Below are positions 9,417 through 17,866 of a stretch of 64,000 bases of DNA, piece after piece; within the stretch, counting starts at the first letter, position 1; each line of letters opens with the position of its first letter. The notes beneath the pieces are model-generated. The model did no database searches. It was not told the origin of the DNA and saw only the letters and a program-made list of their open reading frames with translations. The translations under genes and the position numbers were made by a program. The DNA is taken from assembly GCF_001562415.1 (NCBI RefSeq), contig NZ_LOEE01000030.1, positions 62,001-126,000 on the forward strand. The letters are read 5' to 3'. The DNA is from Thermotalea metallivorans. Lineage in GTDB: Bacteria > Bacillota > Clostridia > Peptostreptococcales > Thermotaleaceae.

Positions 9417-9433
9417 CACCACTTTCTACCACA
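9417..9433 (-). promoter_or_regulatory. Inverted MraZ-type operator before the Spo0E-like gene
   Basis: Read on the minus strand this is GTGGTAGAAAGTGGTG plus a leading T. Those 16 bases are identical to 9763-9778 in the MraZ boxes before mraZ. It contains two GTGGT units ten bases apart and lies at about +2 to +18 of the predicted transcript, a classic repressor position. Binding by MraZ is inference. Confidence 0.5.
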
Positions 9434-9462
9434 TAACCTTTATTAAGTAATGGGGTGTTTAC

Positions 9463-9600
9463 ATGTTAAAACAAGATATTGAAGCGTTAAGGCAAAAATT
9501 AAATTCCCTTATAGCAGAGGGGCACAACTATGATGAAATATACAGCGTCAGCGTAGCGCTGGATGAATTGATTGCGGAATTTTATAAAGAATCTTGTTAA
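9463..9600 (+). CDS. Spo0E-family aspartyl-phosphate phosphatase (small)
   Basis: A 45-residue protein, MLKQDIEALR... with the Spo0E core SVALDELIAEFYK; Spo0E-like proteins carry an SxxLDxLI motif in a short two-helix hairpin. Family members take the phosphate off Spo0A~P and so delay entry into sporulation. Start ATG 9463 is preceded by GGGGTG at 9452-9457. It has its own promoter (9380-9408) and a strong terminator, so it is a single-gene unit between lgt and the dcw cluster. A MraZ-like operator overlaps its predicted transcription start. Small size makes it easy to miss; the motif match makes me fairly sure. Confidence 0.82.
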   Translation: MLKQDIEALRQKLNSLIAEGHNYDEIYSVSVALDELIAEFYKESC

Positions 9601-9631
9601 AGTGAATGAAATTCTAAATAAATATATAAAT

Positions 9632-9668
9632 AAACCCTTTAGATTTGCATGATCTAAAGGGTTTTTTC
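9632..9668 (+). terminator. Terminator after the Spo0E-like gene
   Basis: AAACCCTTTAGAT at 9632-9644 pairs perfectly with ATCTAAAGGGTTT at 9652-9664, followed by TTT. Confidence 0.9.
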
Positions 9669-9727
9669 GTTTTTGAAATTAGCACTCCAGTCCTATAAAA
9701 AAAGACGAAAAAATGCATTTTTCCAGA

Positions 9728-9753
9728 AGGATTTTTTAAAATACTGCAGAAAT
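9728..9753 (+). promoter_or_regulatory. Sigma-H-like promoter of the mraZ/dcw operon
   Basis: AGGATTT at 9728-9734, 11 bases, then GCAGAAA at 9746-9752. This fits the Bacillus sigma-H pattern (RNAGGAWWW, 11-12 bases, RNNGAAT) except the last base of the -10. A transcript would start near 9760, right at the MraZ boxes. The same layout occurs before ftsZ. No convincing sigma-A site was seen next to the boxes. Confidence 0.4.
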
Positions 9754-9760
9754 AAAATAA

Positions 9761-9790
9761 AAGTGGTAGAAAGTGGTGAGAAGTGGTGGG
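9761..9790 (+). promoter_or_regulatory. MraZ operator: three 10-base direct repeats
   Basis: Three consecutive decamers AAGTGGTAGA, AAGTGGTGAG and AAGTGGTGGG, all sharing AAGTGGT. MraZ proteins bind short tandem G-rich repeats in front of their own gene (TGGGN repeats in E. coli, AAAGTG-type repeats in mycoplasmas). The boxes end 25 bases before the mraZ start. Confidence 0.85.
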
Positions 9791-9815
9791 TTTTCCCTGA
9801 AATGGGGTGGGGATG

Positions 9816-10247
9816 ATGTTTATTGGAGAATATCTTCATACCATTGATGCAAAGGGCAGGGTCATTATCCCTTCAAAGTTTCGCGATGAGCTGGGAGAAA
9901 AGTTTATTGTGACAAAGGGATTGGACAACTGTTTATTTGTGTACCCTGAAAGCGAGTGGAAGACCTTTGAAAATAAATTGAAGCAGCTGCCCCTTACAAG
10001 CAGAGATGCAAGGGCTTTTGTGAGATTATTCTTCTCCGGAGCTACAGAATGTGAACTGGATAAGCAGGGCAGGATCACCATACCACCGAACTTAAGGGAA
10101 CATGCACGTCTGGATAAGGATACTATATTGATCGGTGTTTCAACAAGGGTAGAGATCTGGAGCAAGGAAGAGTGGGATCGTTACAATGAAGCTGCAGACT
10201 TGAGTTATGATGATATTGCAGAAAAAATGGCACAACTTGGCATCTAA
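9816..10247 (+). CDS. mraZ: Transcriptional regulator MraZ
   Basis: Ring-forming DNA-binding protein with two AbrB-like swapped-hairpin domains; represses or tunes the dcw operon that it heads. The family N-terminus [15 protein letters not shown] is clear, the second repeat contains [15 protein letters not shown], and 143 residues is normal. ATG 9816 is chosen because it gives the conserved N-terminus and lies after GGGGTGGGG; ATG 9813 and GTG 9807 are also in frame. rsmH follows 58 bases later. Its likely operator is the set of repeats at 9761-9790, with a second inverted copy before the Spo0E-like gene. Confidence 0.95.
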   Translation: MFIGEYLHTIDAKGRVIIPSKFRDELGEKFIVTKGLDNCLFVYPESEWKTFENKLKQLPLTSRDARAFVRLFFSGATECELDKQGRITIPPNLREHARLDKDTILIGVSTRVEIWSKEEWDRYNEAADLSYDDIAEKMAQLGI

Positions 10248-10305
10248 ATAATGGATCCTGCTGCCGGGAAAACTACCGATAACAACATAGAAAGCAGGTG
10301 GTTGC

Positions 10306-11241
10306 GTGATTTTTGAACATAAGTCTGTTTTACTGGATGAAACCATTGAAAATCTAAACATAAAACCCGATGGCGTATATATTGACGGAACCTTGGGAGG
10401 AGCCGGCCATGCTTCAAAAATATGCGAGGGCCTCAGTCCCCAGGGGATACTGATAGGTATTGATCAAGATAAGGATGCCTTAGAAGTTTCTAAGGGAAGA
10501 CTGGAAAAATTTAAGAATAAAAAATATTTTGTTCATAGCAATTTTTCAAGAATAAAAGATATAATTGCAGCATTAGGGATTTCACAGGTGGATGGGGTCC
10601 TGCTAGATATTGGGGTTTCATCCTACCAGCTCGATGAAGGAAGCAGAGGTTTTTCCTATATGCAGAATGCTCCTTTAGATATGCGTATGGACACAACTCG
10701 GGAGTTTTGTGCGGAAAATGTGGTAAATGAATATGAAGAAGAAGCTCTTGCCCGCATAATTTATGAGTACGGGGAAGAAAAATGGGCAAAGCGAATAGCA
10801 AATTTCATTGTAAGGGAGAGGGAAAAAAAACGGATTCAAACAACCGGAGAACTGGTAGAAATCATCAAAAATGCTATACCTGCTCCAGCACGACGGAACG
10901 GACCCCATCCGGCAAAGCGTACTTTTCAGGCAATTCGCATAGAAGTAAATAATGAGCTGGGCATTCTGGAACAAACGATTCGAGATATTTCAGAAATATT
11001 GAATATTGGAGGAAGGATTTGCATTATTACTTTTCACTCTTTAGAGGACAGAATTGTAAAAAATGCTTTCAAGGAATTAAGTACGGCATGCAAATGTCCG
11101 GCTGAATATCCCATATGCCGATGCAATGGGAGATCTGTATTTCGTGTGATAACGAAAAAACCTATATTACCGTCTGAAGATGAACTTGCAGAAAACCCAC
11201 GGGCTCGGAGCGCCAAGTTGCGAGTAGCTGAGAAAGTTTAG
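10306..11241 (+). CDS. rsmH: 16S rRNA (cytosine(1402)-N(4))-methyltransferase
   Basis: SAM-dependent methyltransferase that modifies C1402 in the decoding centre of 16S rRNA; also called MraW. The Rossmann SAM-binding motif [10 protein letters not shown] (about residues 27-36), the family block [18 protein letters not shown] and the C-terminal [14 protein letters not shown] are all present; 311 residues is the family length. Start is GTG 10306 after AGCAGGTGG. It sits in the fixed dcw order after mraZ and before the FtsL-like gene. Confidence 0.97.
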   Translation: MIFEHKSVLLDETIENLNIKPDGVYIDGTLGGAGHASKICEGLSPQGILIGIDQDKDALEVSKGRLEKFKNKKYFVHSNFSRIKDIIAALGISQVDGVLLDIGVSSYQLDEGSRGFSYMQNAPLDMRMDTTREFCAENVVNEYEEEALARIIYEYGEEKWAKRIANFIVREREKKRIQTTGELVEIIKNAIPAPARRNGPHPAKRTFQAIRIEVNNELGILEQTIRDISEILNIGGRICIITFHSLEDRIVKNAFKELSTACKCPAEYPICRCNGRSVFRVITKKPILPSEDELAENPRARSAKLRVAEKV

Positions 11242-11271
11242 AGTTCTAAACAGGTAAGGGAGTGAATAAAT

Positions 11272-11769
11272 TTGATAGTATCACAAAGAAAATACGACTA
11301 TCGTGAACTTGAAAACACACAGAAAGAACAAAGGAAGAAAGACCGCTCAGCTGCTCAAAGACGGCATAAAATAAAAGCCGTCCATAAGCTGCAGATCATG
11401 CTTAGCATTGTGGCCATGGCCGGTTTGTGTGTAGCAATTCTTTTGGGGTATGTGGCTCTTACGGAAGCAAAATATAGGGTACATGCTTTAGACAAAGAGA
11501 TAAAACAATTGGAAGGGCAAATCGAAAATCTAAAAGTGAAAACAGAGATCATTAAAAAGAGCACTGTGATCGAAGAGAGGGCCATGGCGGAGTTAGGAAT
11601 GCAGTACCCCACAAAAGAACAAATGGTATTTTTAGATATAGATAATCATCCAAAGATGGGTGGGCAAGATACGAAAGAGAATGGAGAAGCAGAGGACAAT
11701 GGAAAGAACGGCAAGCTGATGGCTGGGGTAAAGGCTGCCGTTGAAAAAATTTATTCCCTGTTAGATTGA
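11272..11769 (+). CDS. ftsL: FtsL-like division protein
   Basis: Bitopic membrane protein of the divisome. A basic N-terminal cytoplasmic tail (about 1-45) is followed by one membrane segment (about 46-66), then a leucine-rich coiled coil (about 70-105) and the motif LGMQYPTKEQMVFL that is typical of clostridial FtsL. It is expected to act with FtsQ/DivIB and DivIC-type proteins at the septum. Position between rsmH and the penicillin-binding protein is diagnostic, since FtsL sequences diverge strongly. Start is TTG 11272 after AAGGGAG. The charged tail after residue 120 is not part of the conserved core. Confidence 0.85.
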   Translation: MIVSQRKYDYRELENTQKEQRKKDRSAAQRRHKIKAVHKLQIMLSIVAMAGLCVAILLGYVALTEAKYRVHALDKEIKQLEGQIENLKVKTEIIKKSTVIEERAMAELGMQYPTKEQMVFLDIDNHPKMGGQDTKENGEAEDNGKNGKLMAGVKAAVEKIYSLLD

Positions 11770-11802
11770 TGCGCGGATTTTCGTGTAGAGGAGGCAATCA
11801 AG

Positions 11803-13788
11803 TTGTCGTCACCCAGTATCCTACAAAAAAAAAGATTGATTGTGCTATTATTTTTAGCCAGCTTGGCTTTATTTTTGCTTATTTTTAGAATTGGCTGGAT
11901 TCAGATTGTGAATGGTGAAAATTATAGACGATTGGCCCATATGCAGCAGACGAGAGATATTCCTATTCCTGCGAAAAGAGGAATCATTTACGATAGAAAC
12001 GGAAAAGAATTAGCCATCAGCGCAAGTACAAATACAGTTTGGGCAAGGCCGGCAGAAGTTCTAAACTCGGGAAAGGGAGAAGAGATCGCAAAGGAATTGG
12101 CGAAAATCCTTGAAAAGGATGAAAAAGAGATCAAAGAGAAAATATTAAAAAAGAATGTGGGTTTAATCAAAGTTGAAAAATGGATTGATAAAGGGAAAGC
12201 AGATGCCATTCGGCAAGCAAAGCTTGAGGGAATTTGGATTGCCGAAGATAATCGGAGATACTATCCTTTTGGAAATTTTGCAGCCCATGTCTTAGGGCAT
12301 ACTACCGATGATAATCGGGGACTGGTTGGCATTGAGCTGGAATATGATAAATATTTGAGCGGTTTGCCTGGCAGATGGATTAAAAACACCGATGCCGTTG
12401 GCAGGCAGCTTCCTTACGGTACGGAAAAGTATTATGAACCGGAAGATGGGTTAAACGTGGTTTTAACTATAGATGAAACAATTCAACATTTTGTTGAAAA
12501 AGCCATAGAGAATGCCATGATTCAGACAAAGGCAAAGAAAATTATGGCCATTGTCATGGAACCAAAGACAGGGGACATCCTGGCCATGGCAACCAAGCCG
12601 GACTTTGATCCCAATGAACCGAGGATTCCTATGGATGAGGGAAAGAAAAGAGAATATGAAACCTTGGATGTACAAGGGAAGCAAAAGCTTTGGAATGAGA
12701 TGTGGAGAAACCCTATGATCAGTGATACTTATGAACCGGGTTCCACCTTTAAGTTGATTACTGCTGCTGCAGGTTTGGAGGAAGGTGTAGTAGAGCCCAA
12801 CTCTCCATTTTACTGTTCTGGCGCTGTGACTGTAGCAGGTCAAAAAATAAAATGTTGGAGATATTACCGCCCCCACGGGGCCCAAACTTTTACACAGGGA
12901 GTTCAGAATTCATGCAACCCTGTCTTCATTGAAGTAGGTCAGCGCTTAGGGGTGGAAAAGTATTATAAATATGTAGAGGCTTTTGGGTTTACGAAGCTTA
13001 CAAACATTGACTTACCCGGGGAAAGCCGATCCATTGTACAGAACAAGGCCAATGTAGGACCCGTCGAGTTAGCTACCATTTCTTTTGGCCACGGTATATC
13101 TGTAACGCCTATGCAGCTGATCAATGCCATTTCTGCCATAGGCAATGACGGGAAATTAATGAAACCTAGAATTGTAAAAGAGCTGGTAGATAATTCGGGC
13201 AATGTAATTCACCGATATGAGCCCAAAATGGTGCGGCAGGTTTTATCGGAAAAAACAGCCAAAGAATTAAGATGGATTATGGAAACGGTAGTTACGGAAG
13301 GATCAGGAAAAAGTGCTTATATTCCCGGCTATCGAATCGGAGGAAAAACCGGTACGGCAGACAAAATAGAAAACGGCAGATATGCCAAGGGAAAAGTATA
13401 CTCATCCTTTGTGGCCTTGGCACCCATTGATGATCCAAAACTTGCTGTATTGGTAGTTGTTGACGAACCTCAAGGTGTGCATTTCGGGAGTTTGACAGCT
13501 GCCCCTGCAGCTCATGATATATTAAGGGACAGTTTGCGATATCTGGATGTAGAGCCTAGATATACGGAAAAGGAAGCCCAAGTGTATGCAAAACAGGAAG
13601 TGGAGGTTCCGGAAGTGAGAAATTTGCCATTGAAGGAAGCTGCCAAAGTTTTATCAGAAAGCAAGCTACAGTATGATACAGAACCTGTAACGGTGGAAAA
13701 TCCGGAGGTATTGATCGTCGATCAGTTTCCAAAACCTGGGGCAAAGGTTCCTGAAAAGTCAATTATAATTTTATATCTTAAAGAATAG
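11803..13788 (+). CDS. spoVD: Class B penicillin-binding protein (SpoVD/FtsI type) with PASTA domain
   Basis: Transpeptidase that cross-links peptidoglycan. Layout over 661 residues: short tail, membrane anchor (about 11-33), dimerisation/pedestal domain, transpeptidase domain with catalytic Ser314 in STFK (314-317), SCN (370-372) and KTG (515-517), then a single PASTA domain (about 600-660). All catalytic motifs are intact. The one PASTA domain fits SpoVD (spore cortex) as well as division PBPs; only one such gene is in the cluster, so it may serve vegetative division, sporulation or both. Start is TTG 11803 with GAGGAGG upstream. FtsW at 19.2 kb is its likely glycosyltransferase partner. 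Confidence 0.9.
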   Translation: MSSPSILQKKRLIVLLFLASLALFLLIFRIGWIQIVNGENYRRLAHMQQTRDIPIPAKRGIIYDRNGKELAISASTNTVWARPAEVLNSGKGEEIAKELAKILEKDEKEIKEKILKKNVGLIKVEKWIDKGKADAIRQAKLEGIWIAEDNRRYYPFGNFAAHVLGHTTDDNRGLVGIELEYDKYLSGLPGRWIKNTDAVGRQLPYGTEKYYEPEDGLNVVLTIDETIQHFVEKAIENAMIQTKAKKIMAIVMEPKTGDILAMATKPDFDPNEPRIPMDEGKKREYETLDVQGKQKLWNEMWRNPMISDTYEPGSTFKLITAAAGLEEGVVEPNSPFYCSGAVTVAGQKIKCWRYYRPHGAQTFTQGVQNSCNPVFIEVGQRLGVEKYYKYVEAFGFTKLTNIDLPGESRSIVQNKANVGPVELATISFGHGISVTPMQLINAISAIGNDGKLMKPRIVKELVDNSGNVIHRYEPKMVRQVLSEKTAKELRWIMETVVTEGSGKSAYIPGYRIGGKTGTADKIENGRYAKGKVYSSFVALAPIDDPKLAVLVVVDEPQGVHFGSLTAAPAAHDILRDSLRYLDVEPRYTEKEAQVYAKQEVEVPEVRNLPLKEAAKVLSESKLQYDTEPVTVENPEVLIVDQFPKPGAKVPEKSIIILYLKE

Positions 13789-13891
13789 CAGGTAACGTAG
13801 TGGTGAAAACGTGATAGGGAACAAAATAATTTCATGGCGAAGGCAAAACTGTGTAAATATATGATATAATGGAAACAAAAGCACAGATAAG

Positions 13892-13936
13892 GGCAACTTA
13901 AGCAGAGTATACCACTTTGTTTTAAGTTGCCTTTTC
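13892..13936 (+). terminator. Terminator-like hairpin between the PBP gene and murE
   Basis: GGCAACTTAA at 13892-13901 pairs with TTAAGTTGCC at 13922-13931, with TTTTC after it. A TATAAT lies at 13865-13870, just upstream. The hairpin may end transcripts from upstream or act as an attenuator on a promoter feeding murE. Confidence 0.6.
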
Positions 13937-14006
13937 GTGGGTTTGTTTACAAATTTTTATGAAGGTCTATAATACAAGAAAGAAAATATATACGAGGAGA
14001 GAGCAT

Positions 14007-15470
14007 ATGAAGTTGATAGATTTGATGCAAAATGCCGACATCCTTCATTGGATGGGAGATCGAGACATGGAGATCCAGGGAGTGGCCTATGATTCCAGAA
14101 GGATTGAACAAGATTTTGTTTTTGTGTGTATCCAAGGCATGAAGGCCGATGGACATGATTTTATTCAGCAGGCCATTGAAAAGGGTGCAAAGGCCATTGT
14201 TGTAGAAAAGGATGTAGAAGTCCATCCCTCTATTGCCGTGGTGAAAGTACCCAACGGCAGAAAGGCCTTATCCCAAATTGGAGCAAATTTTTATGGAAAC
14301 CCGTCGGCTCAGATGGATATTATTGGGGTTACGGGAACCAATGGAAAAACCACCGTCACCCATTGGATTAAGCAAATTTTAGAAACCAATGGGACAAATA
14401 GCGGCTTAATCGGAACATTGTCATATAAAATTTTAGATAAAGAGTATAAAGCCAGCAATACGACGCCGGAATCTTTGGAATTGCACAGATTGTTTCGAGA
14501 AATGCTGGATTTTCGGGTAGATACCTGTACGATGGAAGTATCTTCCCATTCTTTGGAATTGGATCGGGTTGCCCATGTACATTTTAACGTTGGCGTATTT
14601 ACAAATTTGACACCGGATCATATGGATTTCCACGGCAATATTGAAAACTATAGGAAAGCTAAAACCAAGCTTTTCTATCAAACGACCTTGGGTAATGTCA
14701 TCAATATTGATGATTTGTATGGACAGCAAATCGCCGATGAGATAAAAAGATTAGATGCCCGATTGATTACCTACGGAATCAGTGAAAAAGCGGATATTTA
14801 TGCTAAAGATATACAAATATCCCCTAAAGGCACCATCTACCATCTGGTTGCTCCGGAATTTGAAGGAAAAATCAGAATAAATATACCGGGAATGTTTTCT
14901 GTATATAACTCTCTTGCCGCCATTGGGGCATGCTATGCTCTTGGTTATGGGTTTGAGGAAATTAAAAAAGGCGTGGAAAACTTTAAGGGTGTTCCAGGAC
15001 GTTTTGAACTGGTGGAGGATACGAAAGATATGACCATTGTGGTGGACTATGCCCATACGCCCGATGCCTTGGAAAATGTATTAAAGACTATCCAAGGCTT
15101 TTGCACTGGCAAGATTATTACAGTTTTTGGATGCGGCGGGGATCGGGATAAGAAAAAACGGCCTATGATGGGTGAGATTGCAGGCAGGCTTTCGGATTAT
15201 TGCGTAATTACCAGTGATAATCCCAGAACGGAAGATCCCCAGGCAATTCTGAATGATATAGAAGTAGGCATAAAAGGAACCGATTGTAAATATAAAATGA
15301 TATTAGATAGAAAAGAAGCTATTCGTGAAGCGATCCGAATGGGCAGACCGGAGGATATTATTCTCATTGCAGGAAAGGGACATGAAACCTATCAAATCAT
15401 TGGCGAACAGGTCTTTGATTTTGACGATAAAAAAATTGCTCAGGAAATACTGAGGGAGGAAATAAAATGA
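14007..15470 (+). CDS. murE: UDP-N-acetylmuramoyl-tripeptide synthetase MurE (meso-DAP type)
   Basis: ATP-dependent ligase that adds the third residue to UDP-MurNAc-L-Ala-D-Glu. The Mur ligase P-loop GTNGKTT is at residues 110-116. The specificity motif DNPR is at 404-407, the signature of enzymes that add meso-diaminopimelate rather than lysine, so this organism should have an A1-gamma type wall. 487 residues. ATG 14007 follows CGAGGAGAG; the frame is open to 13959 but those residues are not part of the family. It overlaps murF by four bases, so the two are translationally coupled. Confidence 0.96.
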   Translation: MKLIDLMQNADILHWMGDRDMEIQGVAYDSRRIEQDFVFVCIQGMKADGHDFIQQAIEKGAKAIVVEKDVEVHPSIAVVKVPNGRKALSQIGANFYGNPSAQMDIIGVTGTNGKTTVTHWIKQILETNGTNSGLIGTLSYKILDKEYKASNTTPESLELHRLFREMLDFRVDTCTMEVSSHSLELDRVAHVHFNVGVFTNLTPDHMDFHGNIENYRKAKTKLFYQTTLGNVINIDDLYGQQIADEIKRLDARLITYGISEKADIYAKDIQISPKGTIYHLVAPEFEGKIRINIPGMFSVYNSLAAIGACYALGYGFEEIKKGVENFKGVPGRFELVEDTKDMTIVVDYAHTPDALENVLKTIQGFCTGKIITVFGCGGDRDKKKRPMMGEIAGRLSDYCVITSDNPRTEDPQAILNDIEVGIKGTDCKYKMILDRKEAIREAIRMGRPEDIILIAGKGHETYQIIGEQVFDFDDKKIAQEILREEIK

Positions 15471-16861
15471 TGAATTTAACCATAAAAGAAATTATACAAG
15501 CAACGAAAGGAAAGCTGATAAAGGGCAGTGAAGAAACGACGATCCATGGAATTGCCACGGATTCAAGAAAATTAAAACCGGGAGAACTGTTTATTCCTTT
15601 CATTGGAGAAAAAATGAATGGACATGTTTTTATTGAGGATGTATTGAAACTTGGGGCTGCGGGTGTTTTTACCAGCGAAAAAAATAAGGATTATCCCATA
15701 TTTTATGCCGGTCAGAGTGTTATTCAGGTAACGGACACGCTAAAGGCCTTTCAGGATCTTGCCAGATATTATATGAAAAAGTTTTCTATTCCTGTTGTGG
15801 GAGTGACGGGCAGTACGGGGAAGACTTCTACCAAAGATATGATTTATGCAGTGCTGTCACAAAAGTATAAGGTATTGAAAAATGAGGGGAATTTTAACAA
15901 TCATATCGGGTTGCCGCTGACTGTATTCCAGTTGGAGCCGGAACACGAAGCGGCGATTTTTGAGATGGGAATGCGTGGACTTGGTGAAATCGATTTATTG
16001 GCTGAATTAGTAAGACCGGATATTGCCGTGATTACCAATATTGGCCTTTCCCATATTGAACGTTTAGGTTCTCAGGAAAATATTTTGAAGGCGAAGATGG
16101 AGATTACCAATTATTTCTCGGAGGAAAACCGACTGGTGATCAATGGCGATGATGCCTATTTAAGCACCTTAAAGGATCAAAATTTAGGCTTTCACATAAT
16201 TTACATCGGCATCCATGGAAGGTATAATTATATTGCTGACAATGTAGAAGATCTGGGTGAAAATGGAAGTCGCTTTTGCCTTGTCACAGAGGGAGTCAAA
16301 TACCCCTTTGAATTAAAAGTACCAGGAAAACATAACATCTATAATGCTCTTTGTGCAATTGCTGTAGGCCTCGAGCTGGGTGTAAGCATGGAACTGATCC
16401 AAAAGGCTTTAAAAGCCTTCGAGGGCAGCAAAATGAGGCTGAATATTCTCCATACAAAAGAAAATATCAAAGTAATCAATGATGCATATAATGCCAGTCC
16501 GGACTCGATGATCTCTGCCCTCCGGGTATTGGATAAGACCGTTTCCAATAGGAAGATAGCATGCCTTGGCGATATGCTTGAAATGGGAGAATTTGCAGAG
16601 CAAGGTCATTATCTTGTGGGCAGGGAAGTTGCCAAGGGACATATTGATATGTTGCTTGCCGCAGGATTTCATGCAGGACACATGGCAAGGGGTGCCATGG
16701 AAAATGGCTTTCCTTCGGAAAAGATATTTATCTGTGGAAACAATCAGGAGGCCATCAGCATTTTGAAAGAAGTACTCAAGGAAGGGGATGCAGTTTTAGT
16801 CAAAGGATCCCGAGGAATGAAAATGGAAGAAATCGTTGAGTATATACTAGAGAGGAGTTAA
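15467..16861 (+). CDS. murF: UDP-MurNAc-tripeptide--D-alanyl-D-alanine ligase
   Basis: Adds D-Ala-D-Ala to complete the UDP-MurNAc pentapeptide. The ATP-binding motif GSTGKTSTKD is at about residues 115-124, followed by the NEGNFNNHIGLP block and the Mur ligase C-terminal domain; 464 residues is usual. The start ATG 15467 overlaps the murE stop (ATGA arrangement) and has GGAGG at 15455-15459; a second ATG at 15470 is possible. mraY begins 4 bases after its stop. Confidence 0.96.
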   Translation: MMNLTIKEIIQATKGKLIKGSEETTIHGIATDSRKLKPGELFIPFIGEKMNGHVFIEDVLKLGAAGVFTSEKNKDYPIFYAGQSVIQVTDTLKAFQDLARYYMKKFSIPVVGVTGSTGKTSTKDMIYAVLSQKYKVLKNEGNFNNHIGLPLTVFQLEPEHEAAIFEMGMRGLGEIDLLAELVRPDIAVITNIGLSHIERLGSQENILKAKMEITNYFSEENRLVINGDDAYLSTLKDQNLGFHIIYIGIHGRYNYIADNVEDLGENGSRFCLVTEGVKYPFELKVPGKHNIYNALCAIAVGLELGVSMELIQKALKAFEGSKMRLNILHTKENIKVINDAYNASPDSMISALRVLDKTVSNRKIACLGDMLEMGEFAEQGHYLVGREVAKGHIDMLLAAGFHAGHMARGAMENGFPSEKIFICGNNQEAISILKEVLKEGDAVLVKGSRGMKMEEIVEYILERS

Positions 16862-16865
16862 ACCA

Positions 16866-17837
16866 ATGATGCCGTATTCACAATTGGTGGTGACAATCGT
16901 CATTGCATTCTTTATTACACTGGTTTTAGGACCCATCGTAATTCCCTTGTTGCATAGGTTGAAGGTAGGACAAAGCATTCGGGATGAGGGACCTAAATCC
17001 CACATGACCAAATCGGGAACCCCTACCATGGGCGGTTTGATTATGATTGCTGCAATTGCCATAACAACTCTAACCTCAGGAACGATTAATAAAGATTTGT
17101 ATGTGATTCTTTTTGCAACCATTGCTTTTGGACTTATAGGATTCATTGATGATTTTATTAAAGTGGTATTAAGAAGAAATCTTGGGCTGAAAGCCCATCA
17201 AAAACTGATCGGACAGATTATTGTTGCTGTCATCATTGCCCTATACCAGTCAAAAGTATCCGTCACCGGAACGAAAATATTGATTCCTTTTGTCCAAGGA
17301 GCAAACAAATACTTAGATTTGGGAATGCTGTATGTTCCATTTATTGCTTTTGTAGTTGTAGCTACGGCAAACGGTGTAAATCTTACCGATGGATTAGATG
17401 GTCTTGCAGCAGGAGTTACGTTGATTGTTTCTTCTTTTTTTAGTTTGGTAGCAATGCATTGGGGGTATCCCAGCATTGCTGTATTTTGCGGTGCTTTAAC
17501 AGGTGCATGTTTGGGCTTTTTAAGATTTAACGCCCATCCTGCTAGGGTATTTATGGGAGACACAGGGTCCATGGCTTTGGGAGGAGCTGTTGCAACCATT
17601 GCAATTTTAATGAATTTGACTTTATTTATCCCTATCGTGGGAGGCATATATTTTGCAGAAACCCTGTCTGTGATGATGCAAGTAGCCTCCTTTAAGCTTA
17701 CGGGAAAGAGAATTTTTAAAATGAGTCCCCTTCATCATCATTTTGAACTATCAGGCTGGAAGGAGACAAAGGTTGTGGTGGTATTCTGGTCAGTTACTCT
17801 TTTGCTTTGCATCATAGGACTGTTTGGATTGAACTAA
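16866..17837 (+). CDS. mraY: Phospho-N-acetylmuramoyl-pentapeptide-transferase
   Basis: Membrane enzyme that transfers phospho-MurNAc-pentapeptide to undecaprenyl phosphate, forming lipid I. About ten membrane segments in 323 residues. Family motifs are visible: KSHMTKSGTPTMGG near the N-terminus, the aspartate-rich FIDDFIK, ANGVNLTDGLDGLA, the FMGDTGSMALG block and the histidine motif MSPLHHHFE. Start ATG 16866 (or 16869) follows AGAGGAG. It lies between murF and murD as in the standard dcw order. Confidence 0.97.
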   Translation: MMPYSQLVVTIVIAFFITLVLGPIVIPLLHRLKVGQSIRDEGPKSHMTKSGTPTMGGLIMIAAIAITTLTSGTINKDLYVILFATIAFGLIGFIDDFIKVVLRRNLGLKAHQKLIGQIIVAVIIALYQSKVSVTGTKILIPFVQGANKYLDLGMLYVPFIAFVVVATANGVNLTDGLDGLAAGVTLIVSSFFSLVAMHWGYPSIAVFCGALTGACLGFLRFNAHPARVFMGDTGSMALGGAVATIAILMNLTLFIPIVGGIYFAETLSVMMQVASFKLTGKRIFKMSPLHHHFELSGWKETKVVVVFWSVTLLLCIIGLFGLN

Positions 17838-17866
17838 GGAATAGAATATAAAGGCAGGTGTACCCA

